Positions 7,314 through 16,418 of a stretch of DNA of 60,938 nucleotides are shown here, one piece after another. The DNA is from SFLA01 sp045595165 (GTDB taxonomy: Bacteria > Bacillota > Clostridia > Oscillospirales > CAG-382), in the NCBI GenBank assembly GCA_045595165.1, contig JAZNZY010000008.1:1-60938 (forward strand). Direction: 5' to 3'. The translations under genes were made by a program, and so were the position numbers. The notes beneath the pieces were generated by a model. It ran no database searches, was not told where the DNA came from, and saw nothing but the letters and a program-made list of their open reading frames with translations. The stretch's first letter is position 1; each line of letters begins with the position of its first letter.

Positions 7314-9611
7314 ATGAGTTACTACGAACACGATATAAAAGTTAGGGCTATGGATAATATTCTATCACGCTCACGAGATTGGGCGTGGTTTATCGACTAT
7401 ACAGAAGAACATTTTTCGCCCAATATAGAAGTTACAACATTTGAAGATGCTTTATTAGTGTTTAAGGAAATACAGCCCGTTTTTGACTTTTTGTGTCGAA
7501 TTCACGATTATTTAGATGAAGAATTACCAATAAGCGCATCTTGGTTAAAAGAACTTGAACAGCTCTCCTATTTTTGCAATGGGCAGCGAGCGTCTGAATC
7601 ACTTGTACTCGAAACCACTTTTTCAAAAATCATGCGTATTCTCGTATATGCCGGAAGAATTTATGGACAAATTAAAAATCAAAAATACTATTTATATAGT
7701 TCTATTTTCAAGTACAAAAACATCCACACTCTTGAAAATATTGATTTATTCGTTGATGAAGAAGCAACATTTGACATGTTATTCAATTCAGTTGATATAA
7801 ACATTGATAACGAAATACAAATATTCAAAGACAACATCAATAAAAAGATTATTCCGGTTAACGAAGCATTTCTATCGAAGCATAAAACCGATTTTCTTTC
7901 TGCAAATAGTTTTTCGTTCAATCGAATAAAGGACGAAACCATAACCACTTGGGAAGAACAAGAGATTCTTAATATGCTATTAACCTCTTATTCCGACGGA
8001 AAACTAATCCCGCAATGGAGTTCCGGTTCTTATACATACCCCGATATGTCAGTATGGACCGAGGGCATATTAGAATATCTGATGCGCTATTTTAACGATG
8101 AAAGCGTTACATTTATTGTCGAATCTATAAGATTTGCCATATTTAATATTCAACCTTCGCAAAAAACAATCAACTTGCACTTTTCCCTTTTGGATGAACT
8201 ATATCAAAGCGTCACAGAAAAAGATTCTTTCGATTTTCATTGTTCGAGTTTCGAATTTATACTTTCATTTTTCGACCGTAAATACAATCAAAAAAAGCTT
8301 TTTAATGCGGCCACTTATAAAGCATGGTCAAATTCTCTCAATAAATTAGATAGTTTTGAAAGATTCGAAATTCTTTTTGAGGTAAAGGATCATCTTGCAA
8401 TTTGTGATAAATCATTAAGCCAAAAACTCAACGAATTTCTTAATATAAAAGCACAAAGTATCGATTCCGTAACTCAGGAACACGAATTCTATGAATATAT
8501 AAAGAATAATAGAATTAGCAATTTAATTGATAATTCTATATTCATTAAAGTATCTGAAAAATTCAATCTAATAGTTTCTGGTAGTGATATTAGAAACATT
8601 GCGAGTCTTTTTATAAGTTATTTCAAGTTCTTGCTGAAAATAAAGAACAATAAAGATATAAATTCTCGCGACATAAGTTCAGAAATCATTCGCATCAGAA
8701 CGTTATGGCAAACAGAGTACTATGATAAATCCGTTGGCTCGTTGGGGCATTTCCAATCGGGTCCCTTTTCGATCCCAACAGAAGTCGTAGATAAGTACGT
8801 GTATTCCATACTTTATGCTCCTTTTAATTTTGCTGCGAATGTTTGTAAGCTTGACGAAGATATGTTAATATCTTGTATGAGTGATATATCTGAACATGCT
8901 TTGCTCACACTCGTTAGCAGAGTTCATATCGCCGAGGATTTCCCATATGAAGAAAAACTCAAAATAGATGATAAACACCCAGTTGACGTACAATACTTGA
9001 ACGAAGTAAAAAAATCAATTGAACACAAAGGTTATAAACTATTAAACTCTTTGAAGCCCTACGAATATGTCAATGGACTATATCAGCGCATAACGAGTGA
9101 AATCCAAATAAGAATTCACTTAATAAACAACGCAGAACCTTTATACAATGCTGTCGTCAACCAAAATGGCGAATATCAATTTATAGAATACTCAAATGAA
9201 CCTTTATTAGCACATATCACTCAACTCTTCCCAATTTTAGAAAACAAAATTCGACTATTGGGAGAAATGCTAAATATTGTGCCGGTTTGCGAAAAAGAAG
9301 AGTTGTCGCACAGACTAAAAGAGCCCCACAGTATCATAAACATCATCCTTGATGAAGTGTCAACTTTGACGGGATCCATATCAGGAGCAGCAGATTTATT
9401 CTTTATTCATTTTTGCATGTTTGGCGAAAATGGCTTAAATATACGCAATGACTGTATACACGGAAATGGTTATCAAAATAAAGAACAATTGAGTTTTGCC
9501 TTTAAGGTAACTCTTATTTGTCTATATCTCATTGGATGCAGATGTCAATCTATAATTGACAACCAAGAAAATCCAACCGAAGAGCCGGGCACAAGTGCGC
9601 AAAATGAATAA
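7314..9611 (+). CDS. DUF4209-like protein with HEPN motif (probable defence gene)
   Basis: The 765-residue protein has no signal peptide or membrane segment. Its last 160 residues resemble DUF4209: P-L-L-A-H-I-T-Q-L-F-P-I-L-E-N-K-I-R, then G-L-N-I-R-N-D-C-I-H-G. R711 to H716 fit the R-x4-H catalytic motif of HEPN RNases. HEPN proteins of this kind commonly cut RNA in toxin-antitoxin and abortive-infection systems. The N-terminal 550 residues are unrecognised and may be a sensor. The start follows TGGAGG. It lies between AbiE and the BlaI operon and shares the low GC of the SEFIR gene. A stand-alone abortive-infection role is inference from the motif and context. Confidence 0.7.
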   Translation: MSYYEHDIKVRAMDNILSRSRDWAWFIDYTEEHFSPNIEVTTFEDALLVFKEIQPVFDFLCRIHDYLDEELPISASWLKELEQLSYFCNGQRASESLVLETTFSKIMRILVYAGRIYGQIKNQKYYLYSSIFKYKNIHTLENIDLFVDEEATFDMLFNSVDINIDNEIQIFKDNINKKIIPVNEAFLSKHKTDFLSANSFSFNRIKDETITTWEEQEILNMLLTSYSDGKLIPQWSSGSYTYPDMSVWTEGILEYLMRYFNDESVTFIVESIRFAIFNIQPSQKTINLHFSLLDELYQSVTEKDSFDFHCSSFEFILSFFDRKYNQKKLFNAATYKAWSNSLNKLDSFERFEILFEVKDHLAICDKSLSQKLNEFLNIKAQSIDSVTQEHEFYEYIKNNRISNLIDNSIFIKVSEKFNLIVSGSDIRNIASLFISYFKFLLKIKNNKDINSRDISSEIIRIRTLWQTEYYDKSVGSLGHFQSGPFSIPTEVVDKYVYSILYAPFNFAANVCKLDEDMLISCMSDISEHALLTLVSRVHIAEDFPYEEKLKIDDKHPVDVQYLNEVKKSIEHKGYKLLNSLKPYEYVNGLYQRITSEIQIRIHLINNAEPLYNAVVNQNGEYQFIEYSNEPLLAHITQLFPILENKIRLLGEMLNIVPVCEKEELSHRLKEPHSIINIILDEVSTLTGSISGAADLFFIHFCMFGENGLNIRNDCIHGNGYQNKEQLSFAFKVTLICLYLIGCRCQSIIDNQENPTEEPGTSAQNE

Positions 9612-9778
9612 ACATATCTATGTCTGCAACAGGCACTGCCGTCGAAAGCATAAACTCCCTCTCGTTGCGATTTTGGTGAACGTGTCAAGCGGTTTATCGA
9701 AGCGGTCATTAAATGCGGTGTTGGGCGAGTTTGGACGAAATGTAAGAATTAGCACTCCCCCGTAAATTCATACATACA
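9612..9778 (+). other. possible gene remnant
   Basis: After the DUF4209-like gene a frame reads C-D-F-G-E-R-V-K-R-F-I-E-A-V-I-K-C-G and stops near 9750, without a start or ribosome binding site. It looks like the end of a lost coding region, but I do not recognise it. Confidence 0.2.
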
Positions 9779-9810
9779 AAAAGAGCCGAGATTATAATTC
9801 GGCTCTTTTT
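9779..9810 (+). terminator. rho-independent terminator
   Basis: AAGAGCCGA...TCGGCTCTT with a T-run forms a clean terminator after the DUF4209-like gene. Confidence 0.8.
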
Positions 9811-9928
9811 CGTTCTTGAAAGGTTTCACGTATATCAATTCTTGATAAGCCACATGAAAAGAATAAGCAACAAGAAGAAAAATTCTATTTTTGCCAATTT
9901 TTTCATACTAAATTAATTCAAAAATAAG

Positions 9929-9976
9929 TTGACAAGTGTAGTCTTTTGTGTTATATTGAAGATGACAAATGTAGTC
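9929..9976 (+). promoter_or_regulatory. promoter and BlaI-type operators
   Basis: TTGACA (9929-9934) and TATATT (9952-9957) are 17 bases apart. GACAAGTGTAGTC (9931-9943) overlaps the -35 box and GACAAATGTAGTC (9964-9976) lies after the -10 box. Two near-identical sites 33 bases apart with an ACA-N-TGT core are what BlaI/MecI repressors bind. Confidence 0.82.
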
Positions 9977-9997
9977 AAACGATATTGAGGTGCTTTT

Positions 9998-10393
9998 ATG
10001 AAAGAAATGATAAATTTATCGAACGGCGAATGGAAGCTGATGAAATTACTTTGGAGCCATAAGACTATGACCGTAGGTCAGATGGTCGACGCATTGGAAG
10101 GAGATACCGGCTGGAACAAAAACACGGTATTTACAATGCTGAAACGTTTGGAAGAAAAGGGCGCGATCGCAATGGTAACAACACGCAGACCACAGCAGTA
10201 CGCGGCTATTATAAGTCGACAAGAAGCCACGAAAGAAGAAACAAACTCATTTCTCACACGAGTTTACGATGGCAATCTACAAATGTTCGTATCTGCGCTT
10301 TCAGGTAATTGTGTGCTTTCGCAGAAAGAGATTGATGAAATACGCGCAATACTTGACAAGGCAGAAAGCGAACTGACAAAAACGGAGGGTTAA
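9998..10393 (+). CDS. BlaI/MecI-family repressor
   Basis: This 131-residue winged-helix protein matches the BlaI/MecI/CopY family: L-S-N-G-E-W-K-L-M-K-L-L-W at the N terminus, the recognition region N-K-N-T-V-F-T-M-L-K-R-L-E-E-K-G and a C-terminal dimer helix. It represses its own operon by binding the twin GACAARTGTAGTC sites upstream and is presumably inactivated by the M56 sensor protease encoded next, three bases downstream. The same gene pair recurs at 52942-54946 in the chromosome with a different operator region. Confidence 0.92.
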   Translation: MKEMINLSNGEWKLMKLLWSHKTMTVGQMVDALEGDTGWNKNTVFTMLKRLEEKGAIAMVTTRRPQQYAAIISRQEATKEETNSFLTRVYDGNLQMFVSALSGNCVLSQKEIDEIRAILDKAESELTKTEG

Positions 10394-10395
10394 CG

Positions 10396-12111
10396 ATGAC
10401 CGAGCACATCATTGCATCTTCGGTTATGATATGCGCCGTGTTACTTCTACGCGCCATATTACGAAACAAAGCACCCAACCGCTTGATATATGCACTTTGG
10501 GCAGTAGTTTTCATACGCCTTGTAGTTCCGGGGACATTGTTCGATATTCGGTTGCCGAATTCTTCCGAACACTATGTGTCGGGTCAGGAACACTTTATCA
10601 ATGATAATTTTGTGCTTCCGAACGAGACGCCAAGCACAAGCGTTCAAACCGAAACGAACGTTCCCAACAAAACCGAAACTGCGCCAAATAAGAAAAATCG
10701 TATAGATTATGCTATGCTCGGAAAGACAGTATATATTGTCGGCGCCGCCTCGGTCTTTGTGTGGTTCGCGCTTTCAGAGATTTCGGTGAAAAGAAAGTTG
10801 ACATCAGGCAGAAGATATTTTAAAAAGGTCGGCAGAACAAAAGTATTCATTAACGATTCGGACATTGTACCTTGTGTTTTTGGAATAAAGCCGTCGATAT
10901 ATATTACCAATAGCATTGCAAATTCAGAAAACCTTGATTTAGTATTACAACACGAAATGACGCACATAAAGCATTTCGACAGCTACCGAGCGATGGTGCG
11001 TAGAGCATTGGTTGCCGTTTATTGGTGGAATCCGCTGATATGGCTGTATATGATTCTTGCTTCAAGAGATGCTGAACTCGCGTGTGACGAGGCAGTAGCC
11101 ACGAAGTTGGATGAGCGAAGTCGATTATCTTACGCCAAAATGATTTTTGAATACGCACCACGTGCGAAAAGCCCTGTGCCAGGATTTGGAGGTAAACCGA
11201 TGAAGAAAAGAATTACCGCTATAACAAAAAACACGCGCTTCAGCAAAACTGCGATTGTGCTTGCAATGATAATCTCCGTCATAGTATGTGCGTTCGGATT
11301 TGTCGGCTGTGACGAAAGCGAACCTCTTCCCGAAGGAGTTTCTGACATGCCCGATGTTCCTGAGGAGTCGCTCGTTGACAGCGAAACCGGAGAAATCAAG
11401 TGGCCTGCGGAATTGTTACCCGAGGGATTTCCGGTTCCTGAATACACGGAAATCTATTCAGCCGAACGCAAGGATAACGAAGTGATTATCGTTATGTTTG
11501 CCGAAAACAACAAAAAGAGGCCGGCACATTACACATTCGAAACCGATTTGCATTTCAAATACGGATACCGCACCGTTATGGATATGGAAACCGGAGATGC
11601 ATATTGGTTAAGCCGTGACGGCTACAAATTAACTGTTACAAGTTCTGTACACCCTAACACTCATCTCACCGCAATCAACGAAAAAAGCCCGACAGGATAT
11701 ACCTACGAAATTCGCGTAATTCCAACTGACGTGAAGATTGAAGCTTTATTCTGGCAATATCCCGATGCAAATACCGATTTGGGTTTAGAAGAAAAGGTTT
11801 TTGAAGAATGGGATGAATCTATATTCCCTGAAAAATTTCCCAAACCCGCTGAAGGACTTACGATTGAGTCTATCGAACAAAAAAGCAACGGTGTCTTTTT
11901 AACATTGAATGGTACACTTTCGGATAAAGGGGCATATCTCGAAGAAATATACAAAAGCGGTTTTTATAATATGGGCGTTCAACCATACTGCAACGAAAAC
12001 GGCGATTATATTTTCGAAGGCTACATCGAATACCCCTCCTATTCCGATCCCGACGCACCAATTTCCTTCTATTTGCAAATTTGCAAATACAACGATAAGG
12101 TTGTGAAATAA
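10396..12111 (+). CDS. BlaR1-like M56 sensor metalloprotease
   Basis: The 571-residue membrane protein has TM helices near residues 7-25, 31-47 and 110-130, then the zinc motif H-E-M-T-H at 186-190 with the downstream ligand region D-A-E-L-A-C-D-E (225-232). A further TM helix (about 275-295) leads to an external domain of about 275 residues. That domain replaces the penicillin-binding domain of BlaR1. It contains P-E-G-F-P-V-P and a closing N-E-N-G-D-Y-I-F segment also present in the operon's lipoprotein, so sensor and lipoprotein may bind the same ligand. Signal binding would trigger cleavage of BlaI and open the transporter operon. Confidence 0.88.
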   Translation: MTEHIIASSVMICAVLLLRAILRNKAPNRLIYALWAVVFIRLVVPGTLFDIRLPNSSEHYVSGQEHFINDNFVLPNETPSTSVQTETNVPNKTETAPNKKNRIDYAMLGKTVYIVGAASVFVWFALSEISVKRKLTSGRRYFKKVGRTKVFINDSDIVPCVFGIKPSIYITNSIANSENLDLVLQHEMTHIKHFDSYRAMVRRALVAVYWWNPLIWLYMILASRDAELACDEAVATKLDERSRLSYAKMIFEYAPRAKSPVPGFGGKPMKKRITAITKNTRFSKTAIVLAMIISVIVCAFGFVGCDESEPLPEGVSDMPDVPEESLVDSETGEIKWPAELLPEGFPVPEYTEIYSAERKDNEVIIVMFAENNKKRPAHYTFETDLHFKYGYRTVMDMETGDAYWLSRDGYKLTVTSSVHPNTHLTAINEKSPTGYTYEIRVIPTDVKIEALFWQYPDANTDLGLEEKVFEEWDESIFPEKFPKPAEGLTIESIEQKSNGVFLTLNGTLSDKGAYLEEIYKSGFYNMGVQPYCNENGDYIFEGYIEYPSYSDPDAPISFYLQICKYNDKVVK

Positions 12112-12112
12112 A

Positions 12113-12916
12113 ATGAACATATTCGTTCGTTGTATAAAGAACAATCTAAAAGCATCACTTTCCAGTCCTATTGTATGGATCACATTATTTGCAGCTTCAT
12201 TGTTTATGTTTGGAAGAAACCCGGGCGGGCTTGGGCAAACGGATATGCTTAATCTGTTGTTGAACTGCGCGATGTGCCCTTTGGATGAAATAGTACCTCT
12301 AACAATAGGTGTTATCGCAGGTATAGACATTTTGCGCGAACGAAAAAACAAAACCTGTGATATTCAGACTGTTTCGGGAAAGCACGCTTTCGCCAGATAT
12401 GCGGCAAAGCTTATTACATACGTTTTTTTGGCGTTCGTGCTTTCCTTGATAATATCCTTCTTGGTGTTTTTTGTTATCTGGTACGGCTACGGAAGAGGCG
12501 TAAACTTTCCCGATTATACCGTGACTGAAACTTTGTTTCTTTTGCTTGTCCGTGTAATCGGTTATGCCATTCCCGTAATATTGCAGTATGTCGCACTTAC
12601 GGTAACGGTTTGCCTAATATTCAAAAGCTCTGCTATGGGTATTTGTTTCTCTGTGCTATATTGTTTTTTCACATTAGTAATGCCCGATCAGCTCTTTCAT
12701 ACCGCTTTTCGCTATTATTTCTATTCCGTGCCCCATAACATAGATTATTTCTTTGCTTGTTGGCACATAAAACCGGACCAAATAAATATTTTGCCCGAAT
12801 ACGTTACCGGACCGCTGACAAAGCCGGTTGTTGTATCGTACGCACTTATATTCGGAGTTTGCTGCACACTATTGGTTTTGGATTATTTCCTTTACAAAAA
12901 TACAAAAGACGCATAA
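12113..12916 (+). CDS. ABC transporter membrane subunit (putative)
   Basis: The 267-residue protein has about six hydrophobic helices (residues 18-33, 55-72, 95-122, 142-165, 170-188, 240-258), typical of ABC-2 type permeases. It begins two bases after the sensor gene. No substrate-specific motif is visible. With the other permease-like genes at 13853 and 14482 and the ATPase at 15190 it probably forms an exporter. Confidence 0.75.
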   Translation: MNIFVRCIKNNLKASLSSPIVWITLFAASLFMFGRNPGGLGQTDMLNLLLNCAMCPLDEIVPLTIGVIAGIDILRERKNKTCDIQTVSGKHAFARYAAKLITYVFLAFVLSLIISFLVFFVIWYGYGRGVNFPDYTVTETLFLLLVRVIGYAIPVILQYVALTVTVCLIFKSSAMGICFSVLYCFFTLVMPDQLFHTAFRYYFYSVPHNIDYFFACWHIKPDQINILPEYVTGPLTKPVVVSYALIFGVCCTLLVLDYFLYKNTKDA

Positions 12917-12935
12917 GAAAAGGAGGACGTTGTAA

Positions 12936-13850
12936 ATGAAAAAATACCGCGTTCTCCTTTTGCTTTTTTGCGTATTACTTTGCTCTTGCTCGCAAGAAGG
13001 TATAGAGACGTTTGATTCTGACTATTCATCATACCCCGACGGAATCGCAAGCGATTATTCCTTATCCGAATGGGTAATACTGCCTCAGGATAATCAACCC
13101 TTACGCGCCGAATGGAAGAACGGCGAGTTGTGCCTGATTTATAAAGGAACGGTAGATGAGCGCACGCAGTATGAGGCTGTGCTTTCTAACGATTGGTATT
13201 TGCGAATGAAAGAACAGTATTCGCAAAACGACAGGATTTCCACCTTTTTGCATCCGACAGGCTGGAGAATTGCAATATACGATAACCGTCGTAACAGTAA
13301 TTTGCGCCAAGAATTCGGCGAAGAACCCTACGTTTACGAATTGCGTATTGCAAAGCTTGTCTTCGATCGTTCGGTATTTCCGACATTTCCCGAAGATCAC
13401 CGTCCTCTCGACTTATCCTATACAGAATTTGATGCTATACCTGATAATCTTCCCGAAGGCTTTTTTGCTTTGCCCGAAAATATAATTTTAGAAAAAAGCG
13501 TGCAATCCGAAAGCGGATTGTGGCTCGTATTTCTTACAACGAATACTCAATGGCGTGAAACGGTGTCATCGTTCAGCGAATACGGATACAACGTCGTCGG
13601 TGGATGCTATGCCAACGAAAACGGCGATTATTTTTATTATACAAGCGAGAAAATAAGAATCCAAAAAGAGGGGCTTGACTATTCCGATCTGCCCAAAGAT
13701 CCTGCCTCTCGCGGTATTCTTACCATTGACGAGCTTCCCGAAACCGATGAGGAAATAAACGATACTACGTTCTGCCGCATACGGTTACAGGTTGTACGCA
13801 GCGAATGGGTGCCTGATTTTTGGGAAAATATGAACACATACGAGGAATAA
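12936..13850 (+). CDS. lipoprotein sharing a domain with the M56 sensor
   Basis: The 304-residue product has a signal peptide with lipobox L-L-C-S-C (cysteine near residue 19), so it is anchored outside the membrane. Its C-terminal part contains N-L-P-E-G-F and A-N-E-N-G-D-Y-F-Y, matching segments in the external domain of the M56 sensor. Start ATG follows AAAGGAGG. It is encoded between permease genes. A role as ligand-binding or immunity protein of the exporter, feeding the sensor, is inference. Confidence 0.72.
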   Translation: MKKYRVLLLLFCVLLCSCSQEGIETFDSDYSSYPDGIASDYSLSEWVILPQDNQPLRAEWKNGELCLIYKGTVDERTQYEAVLSNDWYLRMKEQYSQNDRISTFLHPTGWRIAIYDNRRNSNLRQEFGEEPYVYELRIAKLVFDRSVFPTFPEDHRPLDLSYTEFDAIPDNLPEGFFALPENIILEKSVQSESGLWLVFLTTNTQWRETVSSFSEYGYNVVGGCYANENGDYFYYTSEKIRIQKEGLDYSDLPKDPASRGILTIDELPETDEEINDTTFCRIRLQVVRSEWVPDFWENMNTYEE

Positions 13851-13852
13851 TT

Positions 13853-14482
13853 ATGCCGTCTATATTAAAAAAGGAAATGCGCTTTCAGGCGATGTGGGTC
13901 CCTATAGGGATTATCGTGTTTTGGCTTTGCTGGCGAGTTCAGGAATCGTATAGCGTTTTGGAGTTCAGTTATTTTATGCTGCCGCTTATTGCATGCGGTT
14001 TGCTTTTTAACAGTCAGTCGGAAATCGAGCTGATACGTATTTCTAATACACGGCTTTGCGTCGTATTGGCGATCAGATATTTTGTTACATTTATCTACCT
14101 TTCGTTACCGCAGGCTTTATGGTTGTTAGTTAGCGGGGGAGATAATGCCCAAAGAGAATCCTTAACGCTTTTAACCACTTTACTGTTCATTACTTCTATA
14201 TCGCTGCTTTTCAGAGTCTTGGTCAAAACACCTTTCGCAACTATTATGTTCGCTTTACTTACGCACACTATTATGGCAGCTTCATTTAAATTGTTTTTGT
14301 CTGAAACCTTAATGCTTTCAAGCCCTAAAGCTATACAACGCTTTACACCGTATTTTGCAAACACGATTAAAAATGACGGAGTTTACGGCAACAACCGTCT
14401 TATAGTATTGGGAGTAACGGTGTTTATACTGTTGCTATCGTATTTCATCGCAAGACGATCGGACAGGTTTTTGGTGGAATAG
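13853..14482 (+). CDS. ABC-type membrane protein
   Basis: About 209 residues with six predicted hydrophobic stretches and a charged start MPSILKKEMR. I choose the ATG at 13853, two bases after the lipoprotein stop and after GAGG; a longer frame begins inside the lipoprotein gene. No family motif is visible. Position and size suggest an ABC-2 permease half. Confidence 0.68.
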   Translation: MPSILKKEMRFQAMWVPIGIIVFWLCWRVQESYSVLEFSYFMLPLIACGLLFNSQSEIELIRISNTRLCVVLAIRYFVTFIYLSLPQALWLLVSGGDNAQRESLTLLTTLLFITSISLLFRVLVKTPFATIMFALLTHTIMAASFKLFLSETLMLSSPKAIQRFTPYFANTIKNDGVYGNNRLIVLGVTVFILLLSYFIARRSDRFLVE

Positions 14483-15177
14483 TGGGCAATATTTTTGCGC
14501 TTTTCGGCGTTCGATTAAGAAAAAACAGATTTTTGTTGCCGCTTCTTTTTGTCGCACCGATATTATTACTGTTTGTAACCGGAACGTTTCGCCCCGCAGC
14601 ATCCGACGAGGAACTGCTTTATCTTCGTCAGAATTTAGAGGTGTTCTATCCATTTTTTGCGTCGCTTCCGCTGTGTATTCTGTTTAACAGCAAAGAAGAG
14701 CCCTCATTTATTGTTCTGCGCGGAAGCTCGTTGATAAAGGTAGCGCTTGTCGATGCCGTATTATGCTTTTTTGCGGCATATTTAAGCGGAACGGTAACAG
14801 GGCTTATGCTTATGCCTCGGTGGATGATACCTTATTTTCTGTTTTCATATCCCGTAACCTTGCTGTTTATGGTATGTTTTGCCTTATTCGTGCGTTTTCT
14901 ATGTAGTTTCAGATATGCGAATATAGCTGTATATTCGTTTACATTTCTTGCGTTGTATTACCAAAGCGGACTTTCCGAAAAAGCGGTGACGGAAACGCTT
15001 TGCAGATTAGATCCCTTCTTAGGCGGATACGCGCACGGAATATTTACAGATTCAAACGGTATGTGGTATCTGCTTGATGAAGTTTATCTGCAAAACAGAC
15101 TTTTTATACTCGCCGTTTCCTTATTGCTTTTAGCTTTCGCTTGGCTGCTCTCTAAACAAAAAAGACTTTATGACTGA
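14482..15177 (+). CDS. ABC-type membrane protein
   Basis: The 231-residue product has six hydrophobic helices and starts at GTG 14482, overlapping the previous stop TAG by one base. It is similar in layout to its neighbour (short cytoplasmic start, R-x-R-K-N-R-F), so the two may form a permease heterodimer with the ATPase 12 bases downstream. Confidence 0.68.
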   Translation: MGNIFALFGVRLRKNRFLLPLLFVAPILLLFVTGTFRPAASDEELLYLRQNLEVFYPFFASLPLCILFNSKEEPSFIVLRGSSLIKVALVDAVLCFFAAYLSGTVTGLMLMPRWMIPYFLFSYPVTLLFMVCFALFVRFLCSFRYANIAVYSFTFLALYYQSGLSEKAVTETLCRLDPFLGGYAHGIFTDSNGMWYLLDEVYLQNRLFILAVSLLLLAFAWLLSKQKRLYD

Positions 15178-15189
15178 GAGGATTTATAT

Positions 15190-16065
15190 ATGAAGATTAC
15201 TATTGAAAATCTCACGAAAAAATATCCGCGAGGAACACTCGCGTTAAACGACGTAAGCTTTGAAATCGGCGGCGGTGTGTTCGGCCTGCTCGGCAGAAAC
15301 GGCGCGGGCAAAACTACACTTATGCGTATAATCGCAACGGCAATAAAACAATCAAGCGGCAGAGTGCTTTTTGACGGTAAAGAGATCGACAAGAATATAA
15401 AAGAATTCCGTTCTCGCCTTGGTTATCTTCCTCAGAGTTCGGCGTTGATGCCTAATATGAACATATATGAGTTTCTTGACTATATGTGCGTTCTTAAAGG
15501 CATTAACCAGAAGAGCAAACGTCTCGACGAGATCGAGCGTTGTGTTGAAATAGTAGGATTGGAAGACGAAAAGAAAAAGCACCTCCGCAAATATTCGGGA
15601 GGTATGCTTCGCCGCGCAGGAATTGCACAGGCATTATTGGGCTCGCCCGATCTGTTGATAATCGACGAACCTACTACGGGACTTGACCCCGAGGAACGAC
15701 TTTATTTCCTTAACCTTTTGTCAAGAATCAGCTATAAGCAAACAACCTTGCTTTCTACGCATATAATTCACGATATCGAAAGCATTTGCCAAAACGTTTG
15801 CGTGCTGGAGCACGGAAACCTGATGTACGCGGGCTCGACCTCCGATATGGTACTTAAGCAGGAGGGTCGCGTTTGGCAAATAGAATGTGAGCCGGGCAAA
15901 GAGGAAGAAATTAAAGGTCAGGCTACCGTCGTTTCGGTGGCATATAATATGGGCAAGCCTACGGTGCGTTATCTTGCCGACGAAGCATTGTTCGAAAACT
16001 CTGTCGCCGTTACTGCAACGTTAGAGGATGCGTATATCGGTGCTCTCGGCGGTGTGAAGAGATAA
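15190..16065 (+). CDS. ABC transporter ATP-binding protein
   Basis: The 291-residue ATPase has Walker A G-R-N-G-A-G-K-T-T (35-43), signature Y-S-G-G-M (135-139), Walker B L-L-I-I-D-E-P (155-161) and switch H191. It belongs to the CcmA/NatA type that drives export by ABC-2 permeases. The C-terminal 80 residues form an accessory domain. It closes the BlaI-controlled operon, followed by a terminator. The operon as a whole looks like an inducible peptide or antibiotic exporter; the substrate is unknown. Confidence 0.93.
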   Translation: MKITIENLTKKYPRGTLALNDVSFEIGGGVFGLLGRNGAGKTTLMRIIATAIKQSSGRVLFDGKEIDKNIKEFRSRLGYLPQSSALMPNMNIYEFLDYMCVLKGINQKSKRLDEIERCVEIVGLEDEKKKHLRKYSGGMLRRAGIAQALLGSPDLLIIDEPTTGLDPEERLYFLNLLSRISYKQTTLLSTHIIHDIESICQNVCVLEHGNLMYAGSTSDMVLKQEGRVWQIECEPGKEEEIKGQATVVSVAYNMGKPTVRYLADEALFENSVAVTATLEDAYIGALGGVKR

Positions 16066-16085
16066 AATAGCAAAAACTTTAAAAG

Positions 16086-16121
16086 AGGTTTCGTATGAAC
16101 GTGATACGAAGCCTATTTTTT
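16086..16121 (+). terminator. terminator of the transporter operon
   Basis: AGGTTTCGTAT and ATACGAAGCCT form an 11-bp stem (one G-T pair) followed by seven T with an A before them. Confidence 0.82.
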
Positions 16122-16140
16122 ATTCTTCAAAAACCCACCC

Positions 16141-16171
16141 CTCACCTATTGCGTCGGTATAAACAAAGAAA
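16141..16171 (+). repeat. module-boundary motif, copy e
   Basis: The right part GGTATAAACAAAGAAA equals copy b; the left part is diverged. It separates the transporter operon from the integrase-end backbone. The rest of the 350-bp gap before the polymerase gene holds no convincing gene apart from the promoter at 16369. Confidence 0.5.
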
Positions 16172-16368
16172 AGGGGGTGCGGAATATCTTTGCACGAAAA
16201 CTATATTTATTGTTCTATTTTTACAGTTTTGTGTTTCAAACGGTTTTGGGGTGATTATCAAAAACATATTGATAAAACTGTGTTTTTGCAGTGCTTTTTG
16301 TTTTGAATATGCTTTAAACATAACTCTTTCAAATGGTAAGAAAATCACGTGAAAGGGGTGCCTACATA

Positions 16369-16397
16369 TTGAAAACGAGCACAGAATATGGTAAAAT
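16369..16397 (+). promoter_or_regulatory. promoter of the polymerase-like gene
   Basis: TTGAAA (16369-16374) and TAAAAT (16392-16397) are 17 bases apart, 21 bases before the start codon. Confidence 0.65.
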
Positions 16398-16418
16398 TAA
16401 AATAAAAGAGGTGTGCTT

